From Doryteuthis pealeii (taxonomy: Eukaryota > Mollusca > Cephalopoda > Myopsida > Loliginidae), in assembly GCA_023376005.1 (NCBI GenBank), contig CM042157.1:56191287-56255286 (forward strand): 64,000 nt of DNA. Reading direction: 5' to 3'. The notes under the pieces are model-generated. The model saw only the letters and a program-made list of their open reading frames with translations. It had not been told where the DNA came from and made no database searches. This document shows, in pieces, positions 56,201-64,000 of the stretch. Position 1 is the stretch's first letter; every line of letters begins with the position of its first letter. The translations under genes were made by a program, and so were the position numbers.

Positions 56201-59096
56201 ACCTGTGGACTTGTTGGTTTCATGTAACAGCAGACTAATTTGACCTGATAACAACTGTCAATTGATACGACTGTCAAATCACTTTGGCAAAACAACCAAA
56301 AGTACATCAATTCATATGAACCAAGCAATAAAGAGCGAATATGGATAAAAATAAGTTTTAGTTATTATCGCTGTATACATAATTTGGGGGATGTCAATTT
56401 CAGCTAATTTTAACAGGGGATCTTGACAGAAATGCATCCCGGCCTCCTGTCTTAAAAAACGCTAAGTGGTGCCAGCTAAAAAAAAAAAGTCCCCAGCTGA
56501 AGTGGTGCCAGCTGAAAAAACAAGCAACACTTAAGGCATTTTTTTTATTTTTTTTATTATTAGTTAAAATAAAAAAGAATATCTAAATATTTTTTATTTT
56601 TTTTATTTGTAATGGATTGTTGGAAATAAATAAGCTGTTTGAATTTCAGATAGCGCTAATACTTTTGGGAAAGGCATGAATCCAACTATTCTCCCTCCAG
56701 CTATGGGTAAATAGTAGGGCAGACTGGACTCTTTAACCTTGGCTAGGTAACCAGTCTAGGAGAAGGAAAACTGAATTCAAACCTGTTAAACTCTGCTTAA
56801 GAAATTAACCTTGTGTCACATCCTGCCCGTGCGGAGGGGTTTGGTAAATATATATATATATGGAAATCTGATCTCTTTGAGAAGATAAAATGGAAATTCT
56901 GATAAGCTATGTCAGTATTATTGTATGACTGCACTACCTGGACTTTGGAGAAAAGCTAGATGGGAACAACACCAGGATCCTGCATACTCTTTTGAACAAA
57001 ACCTGGAAACAGCACTTTACAAAACAGCAGTTGCACAGCCAGTTGCCTTCTATCTTTCAAACAGGGACAAACTCATAAGCAAAATTCTCCTGTGGGCTCC
57101 CACACATGTACACACCAGTGTTGGCTTAAAAGCAATGACTTACATTCATCAGCTCTAAGCAGACACTGGATGCCATATACAGGACTTGCCAATAGGGATC
57201 GATGGCAAGAGAGTCAAAGCAAACTGTGCTATCAGCATAACTTAATGATGAGGCATTATATTTACCAACCTCTACACATGAGTGGGATGTGACACAAAGT
57301 CAATTTCTTAAGTGGAATTTAACAAGTTTGAATTCAGTTTTCCTTTTCCTAGACTGGTTGTCTAAAGATCCCAGTCTACTATTATAGTTGGATGCATACC
57401 TTTTCCAAGGGTATTAGTGCTATGTGAAATGCAAACAGCTCTGTCCAGGATTTTAACTCATCTCAATATGTCCACACACACATAATGAGACATTATGAGT
57501 CATATAAATTATACAGGTGGGTGTGCACACATTACAAATAGTGCCATTTTACACAAGGGACCTGAGCATCCTTAGTTATGGCATTTTCAGGTTGTAATGA
57601 TTTGCGCAGAAAGGTAAATTTGACACAAGACTCCAGTCATATGTTCACTCCTGATAGAGAGAGCCATACTACCTTTTTATTGACAAATAACTATGGTGGA
57701 ACTGATACTTCCATTTTCCTTACACATGGCTGGTACTTCTGATTTCTTAAAACTCAAGAACCAAATTACAACACAGATTGTCATGATGTTAATAGACTAG
57801 CTGGATCTATTATTGGCATGTAGTGTAGTTCAGTTTGAATAGATCCTAACCATTAAAATGACACAAAGTATGACAGTATAAGGTCATTTGAAAGCTTGGC
57901 TTTCATTGGACAAGAAAGTCATGAGATCAAATGATTCTAGAAAATTTAAAGATAACTTTAGTCAGAAGAGAATTGCCAAAGCAAATGTATTTAATTCCAA
58001 CTATGCTCTGATATAACTAGCCCCTGGTTATATAACCTAGTAATCTCCCTTGTTAGGAACTCTCCAATAGATGCTGATCCTCATCCAATAAAGATGAGTA
58101 TAAACTACTTGTTTGTCCTTGTCTTTAGTATTCGACATAAACATTGCTGGTTACTTGGTTGTATTTTACAGTATGTCAACCCTTGTTGGGTTATTTTATG
58201 CCAAAGATATTGTTTTATTCATTCCTGATGGGTTTTGAAATTTTTTTTTAACTTGTTTTCTTCTATTTAACCCAAGGATGGGACTCTAATAAGTACTACC
58301 ACTCTGGGTTAGGGTGGGCCTGGGAGTAATGGCGATGAAGGAGTGCTCCACAAAACTCCATAATTGGAACTTCACCATTAGATGCAGTTTAGCGTCATAT
58401 CCTCAGCCACAACCTTCTAGCACATATATGATAAAAGGGTTGAGGTTTGCCATAAGGGCAATAGAGTGGTGACTATCATACAGGTGCTAGGTTAAACACT
58501 CCCTGTTATTTGCAAATGGGTAATGTATGCAAAGAGAAGTCATCAATAAATAAAGTCATGTGAACATAAAAATATGATCTTTATTGTTCATCATCTCAAT
58601 AAGAGCTGATCACCATGAGACACGACAAGAAGCAACAACAGAGAGGTAACAAGGGTATTGGTAAAAGAGTATGTAACAATGGAACCAATTCCAAGTGGAT
58701 GCTCAGAACGAAATGCATATTGAAGAAATGCACTTACAAAAGTGAGAAATCTTTCTGAAGCCATAATTTACATTTTTTTTAAGCAAAACTTTCATTTTAT
58801 TTTTGACTAGCAGAGCTACTTTGCATTGCTGAAGAGTTAAAAAGTTAAAAATAAATCTCTTATCTATATTTATATATAGATTAATGAAAATTATATTCTA
58901 TATATTTTATTATCTTTAATTATATATTCTTCCTTTTTAAGTTGTTTATTTACATTATTCTTCTTGTTTGTACTTTTCGTCTTTTATTTGCTTTTTCTTA
59001 TGTTGTATCATTTACTAATTTTGCTTTAGTTTTTAATCATTTAAAAAAATTAATTTTTTAATATATCATTTATTTATACCCTCATATACTTTATAT

Positions 59097-59142
<46 letters not shown>

Positions 59143-60342
59143 CAAAAAAGGAAACTTACCTATAACTGACAAGACCAAATAGAACTTTTTTGTACGGGCA
59201 TAGATGTCAAAAATATGATTGAAGACAATTACTACACCTGGAAAAGAAAGAAAAAAAGAACATATACTGAAATGTTATAAAAATGTGTATCCTTATTTCA
59301 ATTATATATCAAAATAAAATTAATAGTTTTACATAGTTGTGTTTAAGATTTTTTATTCAACATATTACTAAGATTTTTAAATTTTACTTGCAAAACAACA
59401 AAGTAATTTTCTATTTTGTTAAATATCAGATAAAATGAAAAATCTAACACCAGTTCCTGATTATTATATAATCTGTGTACTTTTTTTTTTTTTTACATAA
59501 GAAATAAAACTGTAAGAGTTGAACTTCCATATTGTTTTTATTAAATGATTCTATCATTTATAGAATGCGAGTTAGGATTTAAATTTTAAAACTGCTGCAA
59601 GACTTGATGAACAGCCTGTATATATTTACTTAAACACATTCACATATGTTAATTTAACTGAAATATTTTTTTAAAGAATGTCATTTCAAAATAAAATTTT
59701 AAATCTTTAAAATGTCTCCTTGAAACCACATATGCTAATTTAACTGAAATATTTTTTTAAAGAATGTCATTTCAAAATAAAATTTTAAATCTTTAAAATT
59801 TCTCCTTGAAACCACCTGATTTCAAAATCCACTTATTCTATATTGAGTTCAAAGTGTGTATGTTATGTTTTTACATACGGATAAAAAATACGGAAGACTG
59901 AAATGAAAATGCAAGACCAGGTTGTTGGAAAATTAACACAGGTTTTATTTAACACAGGATAAAGAATGTTTCTACCCTAAAAGTGACTCAACTATGCCGA
60001 CACACATGATCAGCTGCATCCACAAAGTCCAAACCCCAGTCCAAACTAACATGGCGGAAAACCCATATCCAGGTTCCCGTCAGTCCCCTACTGATCAAAG
60101 GGGAGCAACAATATTTTTGTTAGGTCTTCCTAACAGAATCATTTGTTTGTTAATCTTAATATTCATATTTCCTTTTTTAAATTGCAAATGTGCACATATG
60201 TGATAGATGCCAAAAACAATTAGAGTAGACAAAAGTTCTTACCCGGTAATATGACGTCTCCAAACCCCAGAAGAGACTCCTGTACATAACACACTGAGAG
60301 TGGTGATGAATAGAAACGAGGCACTCGGAAAACTAGCGGGAG
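43554..60342 (-). CDS. SPPL2: SPPL2-type intramembrane aspartyl protease, C-terminal four exons (gene span)
   Basis: This is the span of four minus-strand exons: 60342-60243, 59237-59160, 55638-55481 and 43694-43554. Joined, they give 477 nt in one open frame: 158 residues plus a TAA stop. Every internal border is a consensus GTAAGx donor or a pyrimidine-CAG acceptor, and intron phases (1, 1, 0) match across junctions. The protein carries GFGD and QPALLYLVP, the signature motifs of the signal peptide peptidase family. RVPR, the GQPALLYLVPC block and WTGS point to SPPL2 rather than SPP or SPPL3. Family members are nine-pass proteases of endosomes, lysosomes and the cell surface that cut type II membrane stubs (TNF and CD74 stubs in mammals). 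The N-terminal PA domain and the first catalytic motif YD are missing because the gene runs off the right edge. SPPL2A, 2B and 2C cannot be told apart here. Confidence 0.93.
44176..44228. repeat. (GT)n/(TA)n microsatellite in SPPL2 intron
   Basis: GT run then a TATA/TGTA mix. Confidence 0.9.
44560..45085 (-). repeat. Rep-F 5' scraps and Sat-M array, minus
   Basis: 44570-44620 and 44720-44770 carry the Rep-F start (CTGTTAGGCTCCCTTCTATG). 44620-44690 and 44770-45080 carry Sat-M units (TTAGTATTGGATAGGAATAT, GAAACCATATAATTGTGC). Confidence 0.65.
45150..45500 (-). mobile_element. Rep-F 3' half with minisatellite, minus
   Basis: CACCTGTTGGTTATGGGTGG, GACAAGATCCTGGTGGCTAG, CAACACTCCACTTTCACCC, then AATTATTTCTACCAATTTA. 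The same breakpoint as 33182-33600. Confidence 0.7.
45583..45630 (+). mobile_element. Tail-T fragment
   Basis: GGCATTAAATAACCCATAAG, GGTTGGTATGTCATTAAC. Confidence 0.6.
45631..46874. other. Intron sequence without features
   Basis: AT-rich; a G run of 12 at 46764-46775. Confidence 0.5.
46877..47095 (+). mobile_element. SINE-A, full length
   Basis: GGCTGGGTTAGCTCAATTGG (A box), TAGTTCGAAACCAGCCC (B box), GGAGTTGACGGTAGGTGTGG, GCGCCCCACCTCAGACGC, GATACCATCTACTTTACTTA. The best-preserved tRNA-like head in the window, and the one most likely to be miscalled as a tRNA. Confidence 0.88.
47300..47475 (-). mobile_element. SINE-C-like element, diverged
   Basis: Minus strand: GGGGTAATGGTTAGAGTGTT (A box), AATTTGATTCTCACC (B box). 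The 3' part differs from SINE-C. Confidence 0.5.
47846..48130 (-). mobile_element. SINE-B, minus, with a second partial copy
   Basis: ACCCAATCCCTCCACTATGA, CAGGATGTGACACAAGGTC, TGCCTTTCCCAAAGAGATTA; then 48065-48128 repeats the middle (CTCTTAGAGTGGTTGCCTAA). Confidence 0.75.
48696..48750 (+). mobile_element. SINE-C 5' fragment
   Basis: TTGTGGTGTAATGGTTAACA, AGCTAGTCTTGCAGATC, then truncated. Confidence 0.7.
48890..49090 (+). mobile_element. SINE-B with internal deletion
   Basis: GGGGCATGGTGTAATGGTTA joins directly to CCAAGCTATGGGTAAATAGT; the B box and following ~60 bp are gone. Confidence 0.8.
49104..49134 (-). mobile_element. Helitron 3' terminus
   Basis: Read on the minus strand: hairpin GCACCCTACGGAGGGTGC (49134-49117), 9 nt, CTAG (49107-49104), then T. 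This is the canonical Helitron end (hairpin, CTRR, insertion before T). The body would extend to higher coordinates; the 5' TC end is not located. Confidence 0.65.
49135..50370. other. Probable Helitron body or plain intron
   Basis: AT-rich with no helicase or Rep motif. 49720-49765 matches 16258-16305. Confidence 0.4.
50371..50670. mobile_element. MITE-like inverted repeat, ~300 bp
   Basis: GTACCATTATAGTATGCGGC and CTATC at the left; the reverse of the right end gives TGTCGTTATAGTATGTGGCC then TACC. CTAACCCTAACCCTA sits inside. Confidence 0.6.
50680..51122 (+). mobile_element. Rep-F with duplicated 5' end
   Basis: 50690-50740 is a first start (GATGAGACCCTAAAAAGG). 50757-51120 is the main copy (CCCATGGATGAGACCCTATC ... 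TGCCACCCACAGCCAACTG), ending about 60 bp short of the full element. Confidence 0.75.
51285..51395 (+). mobile_element. SINE-C 3' part
   Basis: GATTTGCAGATCATTG, GGGTTCGATTCTCATTGGAC (B box), TGGCCTTGTGCTACATTTAA. Confidence 0.6.
51396..52852. other. Intron sequence without recognised features
   Basis: A-rich tract 51538-51577. (GT)n at 51731-51751. 52200-52700 is less AT-rich, with no frame I can place. Confidence 0.5.
52885..53180 (+). pseudogene. LINE pol fragment (RT C-terminal domain)
   Basis: With frameshifts: SDKTDLMSFKQDGDISTLGG, then TYQGN.TESDVDI, IAIDGLSIIWKSDLSD, KKLDGNFTRMLCAVFYKS. This order is the region after the reverse transcriptase core in RTE/Jockey-like LINEs (..DKTEYM.F.Q.G.ISTL..., Y.GS...ES.., TAIDRL..IWKSDLSDKIK). 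Many stops; dead. Confidence 0.75.
53375..53470 (+). repeat. Dispersed repeat, copy 2
   Basis: AAAGAACAGAGGCAAAAAGA, GGTCAAGAAAGGGTTTCTGG. The third copy is 53785-53885. Matches 470-565. Confidence 0.6.
53535..53735 (+). mobile_element. SINE-B, 3' two thirds
   Basis: GAAAGGCATGATTCCACCTC, CAGTTATGGGTTAATAGTAG, CTGAATTCAAACCAGCTGAG, TGTCACATCCTGCCTGTGA. Confidence 0.8.
53785..53885 (+). repeat. Dispersed repeat, copy 3
   Basis: CAAAGAATAGAGGCAAAAGA ... CACTCTACAAGGCCTCTAAT. Copies 2 and 3 bracket the SINE-B. Confidence 0.6.
53886..54901. other. Intron; one SINE-B scrap
   Basis: 54232-54275 is AATTGACCTTGTGTCACATA. Otherwise AT-rich. Confidence 0.5.
54902..55184. repeat. Imperfect direct duplication in SPPL2 intron
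   Basis: Unit 1 from CTAGTAGATAAGAAGGTGGA (54902) and unit 2 from CTAGTCTGGTAGATAAGAAG (55059) share AAAACTCC.CTTTTTGACC and TATGCAAACCAGATCTA. Unit 2 lacks ~50 bp. Minus ORFs here (54778-55354) follow from it. Confidence 0.8.
55481..55638 (-). CDS. SPPL2: SPPL2 exon with PAL motif (TM8-TM9)
   Basis: A 158-nt exon, entering in phase 1 and ending on a codon boundary before GTAAGT. It holds two hydrophobic stretches (AYLFGLVLAFVAL and PALLYLVPCVLLSTIIPA) and then the end ..EFKMMWTGSFL. QPALLYLVP is the family PAL motif, with P-A-L at 55571-55579. In SPP and presenilin this motif lies at the start of TM9 and shapes the active site. WTGS at the end matches the point where SPPL2 leaves the membrane into its cytosolic tail. 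The acceptor is a CAG after a run of T residues. Confidence 0.95.
55639..56632. other. Intron between TM8 and TM9-side exons, left part
   Basis: AT-rich. GTGGTGCCAGCTGAA-type motif repeated at 56466-56520. Confidence 0.5.
56633..56862 (+). mobile_element. SINE-B, 5'-truncated
   Basis: GAATTTCAGATAGCGCTAAT, CCAGCTATGGGTAAATAGTA, ACCAGTCTAGGAGAAGG, TCACATCCTGCCCGTGCGGA. Confidence 0.85.
56866..57240 (+). pseudogene. LINE pol C-terminal fragment between inverted SINE-Bs
   Basis: WKSDLFEKIK, AMSVLLYDCTTWT, KKLDGNNTRIL, NKTWKQH.TKQQL, LLWAPTHVHTSVG, TYIHQL, ADTGC in order with frameshifts. It matches the RTE/Jockey-like C-terminus and overlaps the fragments at 52885 and 22465. A stretch equal to TLTKRL is deleted. 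Confidence 0.8.
57262..57465 (-). mobile_element. SINE-B, minus
   Basis: TTTACCAACCTCTACACATG, GGGATGTGACACAAAGTC, CCTAGACTGGTTGTCTAAAG, CCAAGGGTATTAGTGCTATG. Forms an inverted pair with 56633-56862. Confidence 0.85.
57466..58149. other. Intron without recognised features
   Basis: No exon or family copy seen. Confidence 0.5.
58150..58500 (+). mobile_element. Tail-T (minus) and Rep-F (plus, partial)
   Basis: 58160-58222 TTTTACAGTATGTCAACCCT, GGGTTATTTTATGCC. 58262-58495 CTATTTAACCCAAGGATGGG ... GGTTTGCCATAAGGGCAATA. Confidence 0.7.
59095..59141. repeat. (CA)n(TA)n microsatellite next to an SPPL2 donor
   Basis: About 7 CA units and 16 TA units, ending 12 bp before the donor at 59154-59159 (minus). 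Confidence 0.95.
59160..59237 (-). CDS. SPPL2: SPPL2 exon, loop and TM8 start
   Basis: A 78-nt exon that enters and leaves in phase 1. It completes the glycine codon from the upstream exon and reads VVIVFNHIFDIYARTKKFYL and on to the next junction. The FDI motif plus basic residues match the cytosolic loop between TM7 and TM8 of SPPL2 (..HRFDIQ.. in vertebrates). The acceptor is CAG (59238-59240) and the donor GTAAGT (59154-59159). A CA/TA microsatellite begins only about 13 bp past the donor (59095-59141), so the splice site sits at the edge of an unstable repeat. Confidence 0.92.
59641..59812. repeat. 86-bp tandem duplication in SPPL2 intron
   Basis: Two units, 59641-59726 and 59727-59812, identical except for about two bases (CACATATGTTAATTTAAC / CACATATGCTAATTTAAC). 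Recent. Confidence 0.92.
59813..60242. other. Intron, GC-richer patch, no exon
   Basis: 59985-60125 is less AT-rich and holds a 69-codon plus frame with no domain, opposite in strand to the host gene. Confidence 0.5.
60243..60342 (-). CDS. SPPL2: SPPL2 exon with catalytic GFGD motif (TM7 region)
   Basis: A 100-nt exon that starts at a codon boundary after a TTTTGCAG acceptor. It ends one base into a glycine codon before GTAAGA. It reads LPLVFRVPRF... and ends ...SLLGFGDVILP(G). GFGD is at 60256-60267, with the catalytic aspartate codon at 60256-60258; this is the second active-site aspartate of GxGD proteases, in transmembrane segment 7. The LP..RVPR...SVC...LGFGD order follows vertebrate SPPL2 proteins closely. 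A start at a codon boundary just before LP agrees with the usual SPPL2 exon layout. The next upstream exon is not visible in the remaining 3.6 kb, so that intron is longer than this. Confidence 0.95.
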
Positions 60343-60664
60343 CTGCAAAAGAAAAAATAAAAGTCATCTTTTTCTTTTAAATTTGCATTTAATAAAAATA
60401 AATAAAAAAAGGAAAAGAAGTTGGAAGGGCAAGACAGGAGTTTGTATACAAGGCTCAGGGTTCAATTTCTTGAGATGGAGGAGTTAACTTCATTTGCCAA
60501 AAATAATTCTTTCAAATCAGGTGAGTGCTGGGTAGGTGATGATCATTATAAAAGAAAATATTCCAGGAAAAGTAAAAAGTGAAAAGTTTGTTTACAAAAA
60601 TATTCTCTCATCAAATCCTCAAAGTAAAATAAATATTAACAACATTACCAAAATAGTTAAGTTT

Positions 60665-60900
60665 ATTTTGGGTAGGTTAGTGTTCTTCTGGGAACCTCAA
60701 GGTTCTTGATTCGATACCAGTGTTTCTTATCAAACTCAGTTCAAAGTTCTATGAAGGTTCCTATCTACCTCAATGGATTAAATAAATGGTTTGGTTTGAA
60801 GTTCCGTTAAAGCTCCTGAGTTTGACAAGAAACACCAGAAGACTGAAGGGAACATTGGCAGAGGAAAACAATAAAAAAGAAAAATCTAAATAATACACAC
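60665..60900 (+). mobile_element. SINE-D, diverged, with 3' arm
   Basis: TGATTCGATACCAG (B box), GTTTGGTTTGAAGTTCCGTT, GACAAGAAACACCAGAAGAC, AAAAATCTAAATAATAC. Confidence 0.65.
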
Positions 60901-61084
60901 TTAACTATCTTCTTTAATGACTGTTTTTTTTTTGGGGGGGGGTGCTTTTTGTAAGAAAACATTAAGATATCAGGTTATAAAATGAAGGTTGTATTAGGCC
61001 ACAGTGTTTAAACAAAATATTCAGCCTTAGAGCTACAGGTTCCCTACTTTCGAGTCTGTTAGGCACAAAAATCACAAGAAATGT

Positions 61085-61490
61085 AGATTGATTTGCCATA
61101 AGACAACCAACCAATCCTTTTTGGGTCATTTAATAGGACCGGTAGAATGTTCGGCTAGGAATCACAAGGTTCCTGGTTTGATACTGGCCCTCTCCAACTC
61201 AGCGTATGAGCAGCACAGAGATATGTGCAGTAAAGTGAGGAGCTGATGGTAGGTGTGGCGCTCCACCTCAGATGCTAAAAAACAATCCCCTTTGTCTAGC
61301 ACGGCTGATACCGACATTAGGCCACTCCGACGACTTTAATTACTTAATACTGAATCAAGTAATTTTGATAAAGGCTGCTTACAGTACCTACTGTTGCCCT
61401 AAGTGGTCACCCAATTAAGTATTGAACAGTCTCATTGCTGCTTAACTTTGGTGATCTAGCAGGAACCAAGAAAAGTAGGTCAAGTGAAGC
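61085..61490 (-). mobile_element. 5S-derived SINE, minus, split by a SINE-A
   Basis: 61375-61490 minus: CTAGATCACCAAAGTTAAGC, AGCAATGAGACTGTTCAATA, TTGGGTGACCACTTAGGG, TAGGTACTGTAAGC match 5S rRNA. Its Tail-T lies at 61090-61134 (TTGATTTGCCATAAGACAAC), separated by the insertion. Confidence 0.85.
61135..61350 (+). mobile_element. SINE-A inserted in the 5S-SINE
   Basis: GGACCGGTAGAATGTTCGGC, TGGTTTGATACTGGCCCTC (B box), AACTCAGCGTATGAGCAGC, GATACCGACATTAGGCC. Flanks CATTTAATA / TACTTAATA may be a target duplication. Confidence 0.85.
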
Positions 61491-62303
61491 CACTAAGTAA
61501 TGGTCTGCAAGTTTACTAATCTTCAAGAGTGAATGGATAACAAATGGTTTTGTAACAGGAAAAAAATAAATGGAAATACAAAGATGTGACTTAATTAGTA
61601 CCAAATAACTTTGTTGATTAAATTTCTTTGAAATGGCTTCAATGTTACAATTAAAAGCAACAAAAATAACATGGAAAAAAAAAAAGTAAAAAATAATTCT
61701 TATAAAAAAAAATTACAAACTGGAATCAACTACCCCGTATTATGCATCCCGCACTCTCTTATATAAAGAAAGCATGAAGAATATTTTGGCCTTTAACACA
61801 AAAAGATGATAAAGTAAAATATTACATCATGTCACCAAGAAGAGGTTTTTACTGAAAAGAAAATACAAATATATTCAATGTTTCTGTGAAGACAGAGATG
61901 ATGGCAGATATGGTGAAAATGCGGAATAAAAATAAGTGAAATAGATTTCATAATGCTACTTGTTAGATTCTAGCTTCATAATCGATCATAATGCAAATAA
62001 TTTCCAATTCCATTAAGATGAGAAACCAAATATATTAAAAAAAAAATTTAAAAAATACCCATAACACATTTTCACATACTTAATATGGTTCACTTTCATA
62101 TTTGATTAAAAATGATGAAATTGGTAGAATTTATTTTTATGAAGAAGAAAAAAAACTGACATAAAAAAAGTTTTCCTATATGAAAGTGAATTTGCTTTTA
62201 ATTTTAGACTATTTGAAATGCATAGTTTATCTTAATTGGAATATCATAGAATTTAGACTGGATATTAATATTTTTATTATTCTCATATAAACATCTATGT
62301 AAT
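61491..62303. other. Intron without recognised features
   Basis: AT-rich, no exon found. Confidence 0.5.
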
Positions 62304-62318
62304 ACTATTTTCTATTCT

Positions 62319-62465
62319 GTAGGCATCCCATTGAGGTGTAATGGTTAGCAAGCTATTCTTGTAGATCCATTATCACTGAATAAAGAGTTTGATCCTCACT
62401 GGATGCCTCATACTTGTGACCTTGTGTCACATCTTACCCATGGTGAATAGTTTGGGTAAATACCT
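62319..62465 (+). mobile_element. SINE-C, full length with 15-bp target duplications
   Basis: ACTATTTTCTATTCT (62304-62318) and ACTATTTTTTATTCT (62466-62480) flank it. GAGGTGTAATGGTTAGCAAG (A box), GAGTTTGATCCTCACTGG (B box), CTTGTGACCTTGTGTCACAT. Confidence 0.9.
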
Positions 62466-62480
62466 ACTATTTTTTATTCT

Positions 62481-64000
62481 ACTGAATAAATGCTTTTTAG
62501 CTGTAATCAATAAATTTCAGATTAATAATTTTGTACATCAAATTTTAAATCTTATTTGTGTTAAGGTCAAAACTTTATATTCTTTTGTATAATTCAAATG
62601 TCTGCTAAATTTTAATAAAGTTGTAAATATTTTAGTGATTCTCAGAGATATAAATAAAAAACAATTAGAGTTTATTCAACCAGGAATCTAAAAATTGACA
62701 TTCTCCGAGAAAAGACAAATATTAATAAACCAATTTTTTAAAAGTAAGAAAATTTGGTTGTCTAAGGGATTTATTTTTATTTGCATCTAAAGATTATAAA
62801 AATAAAGAGCACTAAAGAACAATAACTCTGTCTTGACAGAGGACATATTTAACTTACTTTTATCAAAAGAAAAATTTAGAAACATGGAAGAAAATTTAAA
62901 AAGGAAAAAAAAAATTGTATTTGGGGTGCAACAATTCAGAAAAGGCAAATTTTAACACCATAAAAGAAAAGTAACACTCCATTTTTTTTAAAATTTGTTC
63001 ATAAAAGTACATTTGATAACCAAAAAAGAAGTCACTGAAATCAGATAACAGAGTTCATAATAAAAAATATAGAATTAAAAATATAAATAGATAATACAAT
63101 TTGGCAACAATTGAATTTATAAAAAGTGGGGAGGGGAGAAAAAAAAAGTTAAATATTTGTAGGTATATTCAGCAAATGTGATATTAAGAATTAAACAGAA
63201 CAGGAATTGGATTTAAAACTTAAAAATGTAGATTAACTGAAAATAAAATAAAATTCTAATCCAGAAAATAAAAAGATCATGAAGAAAAGAAAATTAAAAA
63301 TCTCTCTAAAAATAGAGAGAAAAAACATATATATATATATACGTAAGATGATAGAAAGAATAACTTGAAAATTAGATGTTAAAACAAATTATAGAAAAAA
63401 GAAAGAAAAAAAAAGTTCTAACTTTCTTAATCCCACTGTTGATCATATATGTAAATAATATATATCAACATTGAACTGAAAATTGTCATAATTCCTGTAA
63501 AAATTCTAATTATGGCAATAATAGATAGAATAAAAATATCACAAAACGTTTCTATGAATGACAACAAAGGATGTCATGCCTACACAGATAGACACATAAG
63601 GAACAAATATAGATTCACAGCAAGAAATTAATAAATATATGACAAGCAAAGCTCTACCCCAAATTATCCAAAAGTTCAAGACAAGACAAACAATTTTAGA
63701 AGGAAGAAAAAGATTTTTTTCAAAAATAAAATAATAGAGGCAAGACTTACTTGCTTTCCAATGTTTATGTCAGTAGATGAAATTGAGATTTACCTGAACT
63801 GGATTATTCAACACATGTGAATCAAAAATGATTTCTCCAATGTTTATTAAATGAAATACAAAGTAAAAAAAATTACATTTTAATTAATCACAACTGTTAA
63901 TAATTTTTTTTTAACATAAAAAAATTGCACCCTCTTCCTCCTCCAACTCAGAAAGGAGACCACTCCAACTGTAAGAGTATAACCAGAGTATATAACACAT
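62481..64000. other. SPPL2 intron, no exon identified
   Basis: Very AT-rich. I searched for the expected upstream exon (a MVEVA-type end before LP, or the YD motif) and did not find it. (TA)n at 63329-63340. Confidence 0.5.

Noticed and set aside
63741..63840. Possible upstream SPPL2 exon on the minus strand, with a CAG|GTAAAT and a GCAA|GTAAGT donor-like site
   Set aside because: The frames around it carry stops (TGA, TAA) at the borders, and the peptide (GEIIFDSHVLNNPVQ) does not match the region expected before the LP exon.

Overview
This window is eukaryotic nuclear DNA, almost certainly from an animal and probably a mollusc. It is AT-rich, full of microsatellites, and built mostly from decayed transposable elements. 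It has no operons, Shine-Dalgarno sites or long uninterrupted ORFs. The mollusc guess rests on the mix of tRNA- and 5S-derived SINEs, GGGAGGTAATT-type hairpins and an RTE/Jockey-like LINE; it is an inference, and the species is not identified.

The one gene I can support lies on the minus strand at the right side. Four exons (60243-60342, 59160-59237, 55481-55638, 43554-43694) join in frame with correct GT/AG borders into a 158-residue C-terminal part of a signal-peptide-peptidase-like 2 (SPPL2) intramembrane aspartyl protease. The part carries the second catalytic aspartate (GFGD), the PAL motif (QPALLYLVP) and a cytosolic tail ending in an acidic dileucine signal (EDDHLL). The N-terminal PA domain and the first catalytic motif (YD) lie beyond the right edge. 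The introns are 1.0, 3.5 and 11.8 kb, and the last one is stuffed with repeats.

The left 42 kb holds no gene I can support. It is a mosaic of recurring families, named here for cross-reference. SINE-A, -B, -C and -D have tRNA-like heads. The 5S-SINE has a head derived from 5S rRNA. Tail-T is a short hairpin tail shared by 5S- and tRNA-headed SINEs. Rep-F is a ~450-bp dispersed element that travels with an AT-rich minisatellite, Sat-M. There is an LTR-like element with TGTAAC...GTTACA ends, palindromic MITEs, a Tc1-like remnant, a Helitron 3' terminus and LINE pol fragments. CA/TA/TG, TC and GA microsatellites are scattered throughout.

Several insertions can be dated relative to each other by nesting or by target-site duplications: the LTR element inside a tandem repeat with an empty-site paralogue next door, a palindromic MITE inside a SINE-D, a SINE-A inside a 5S-SINE, and a SINE-C inside a Tc1-like element. 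I found no self-contained new molecular system. The most unusual items are the SINE-D copies with inverted ends, the 5S-derived SINEs, the tandem octamer minisatellite and the dileucine signal in the SPPL2 tail.
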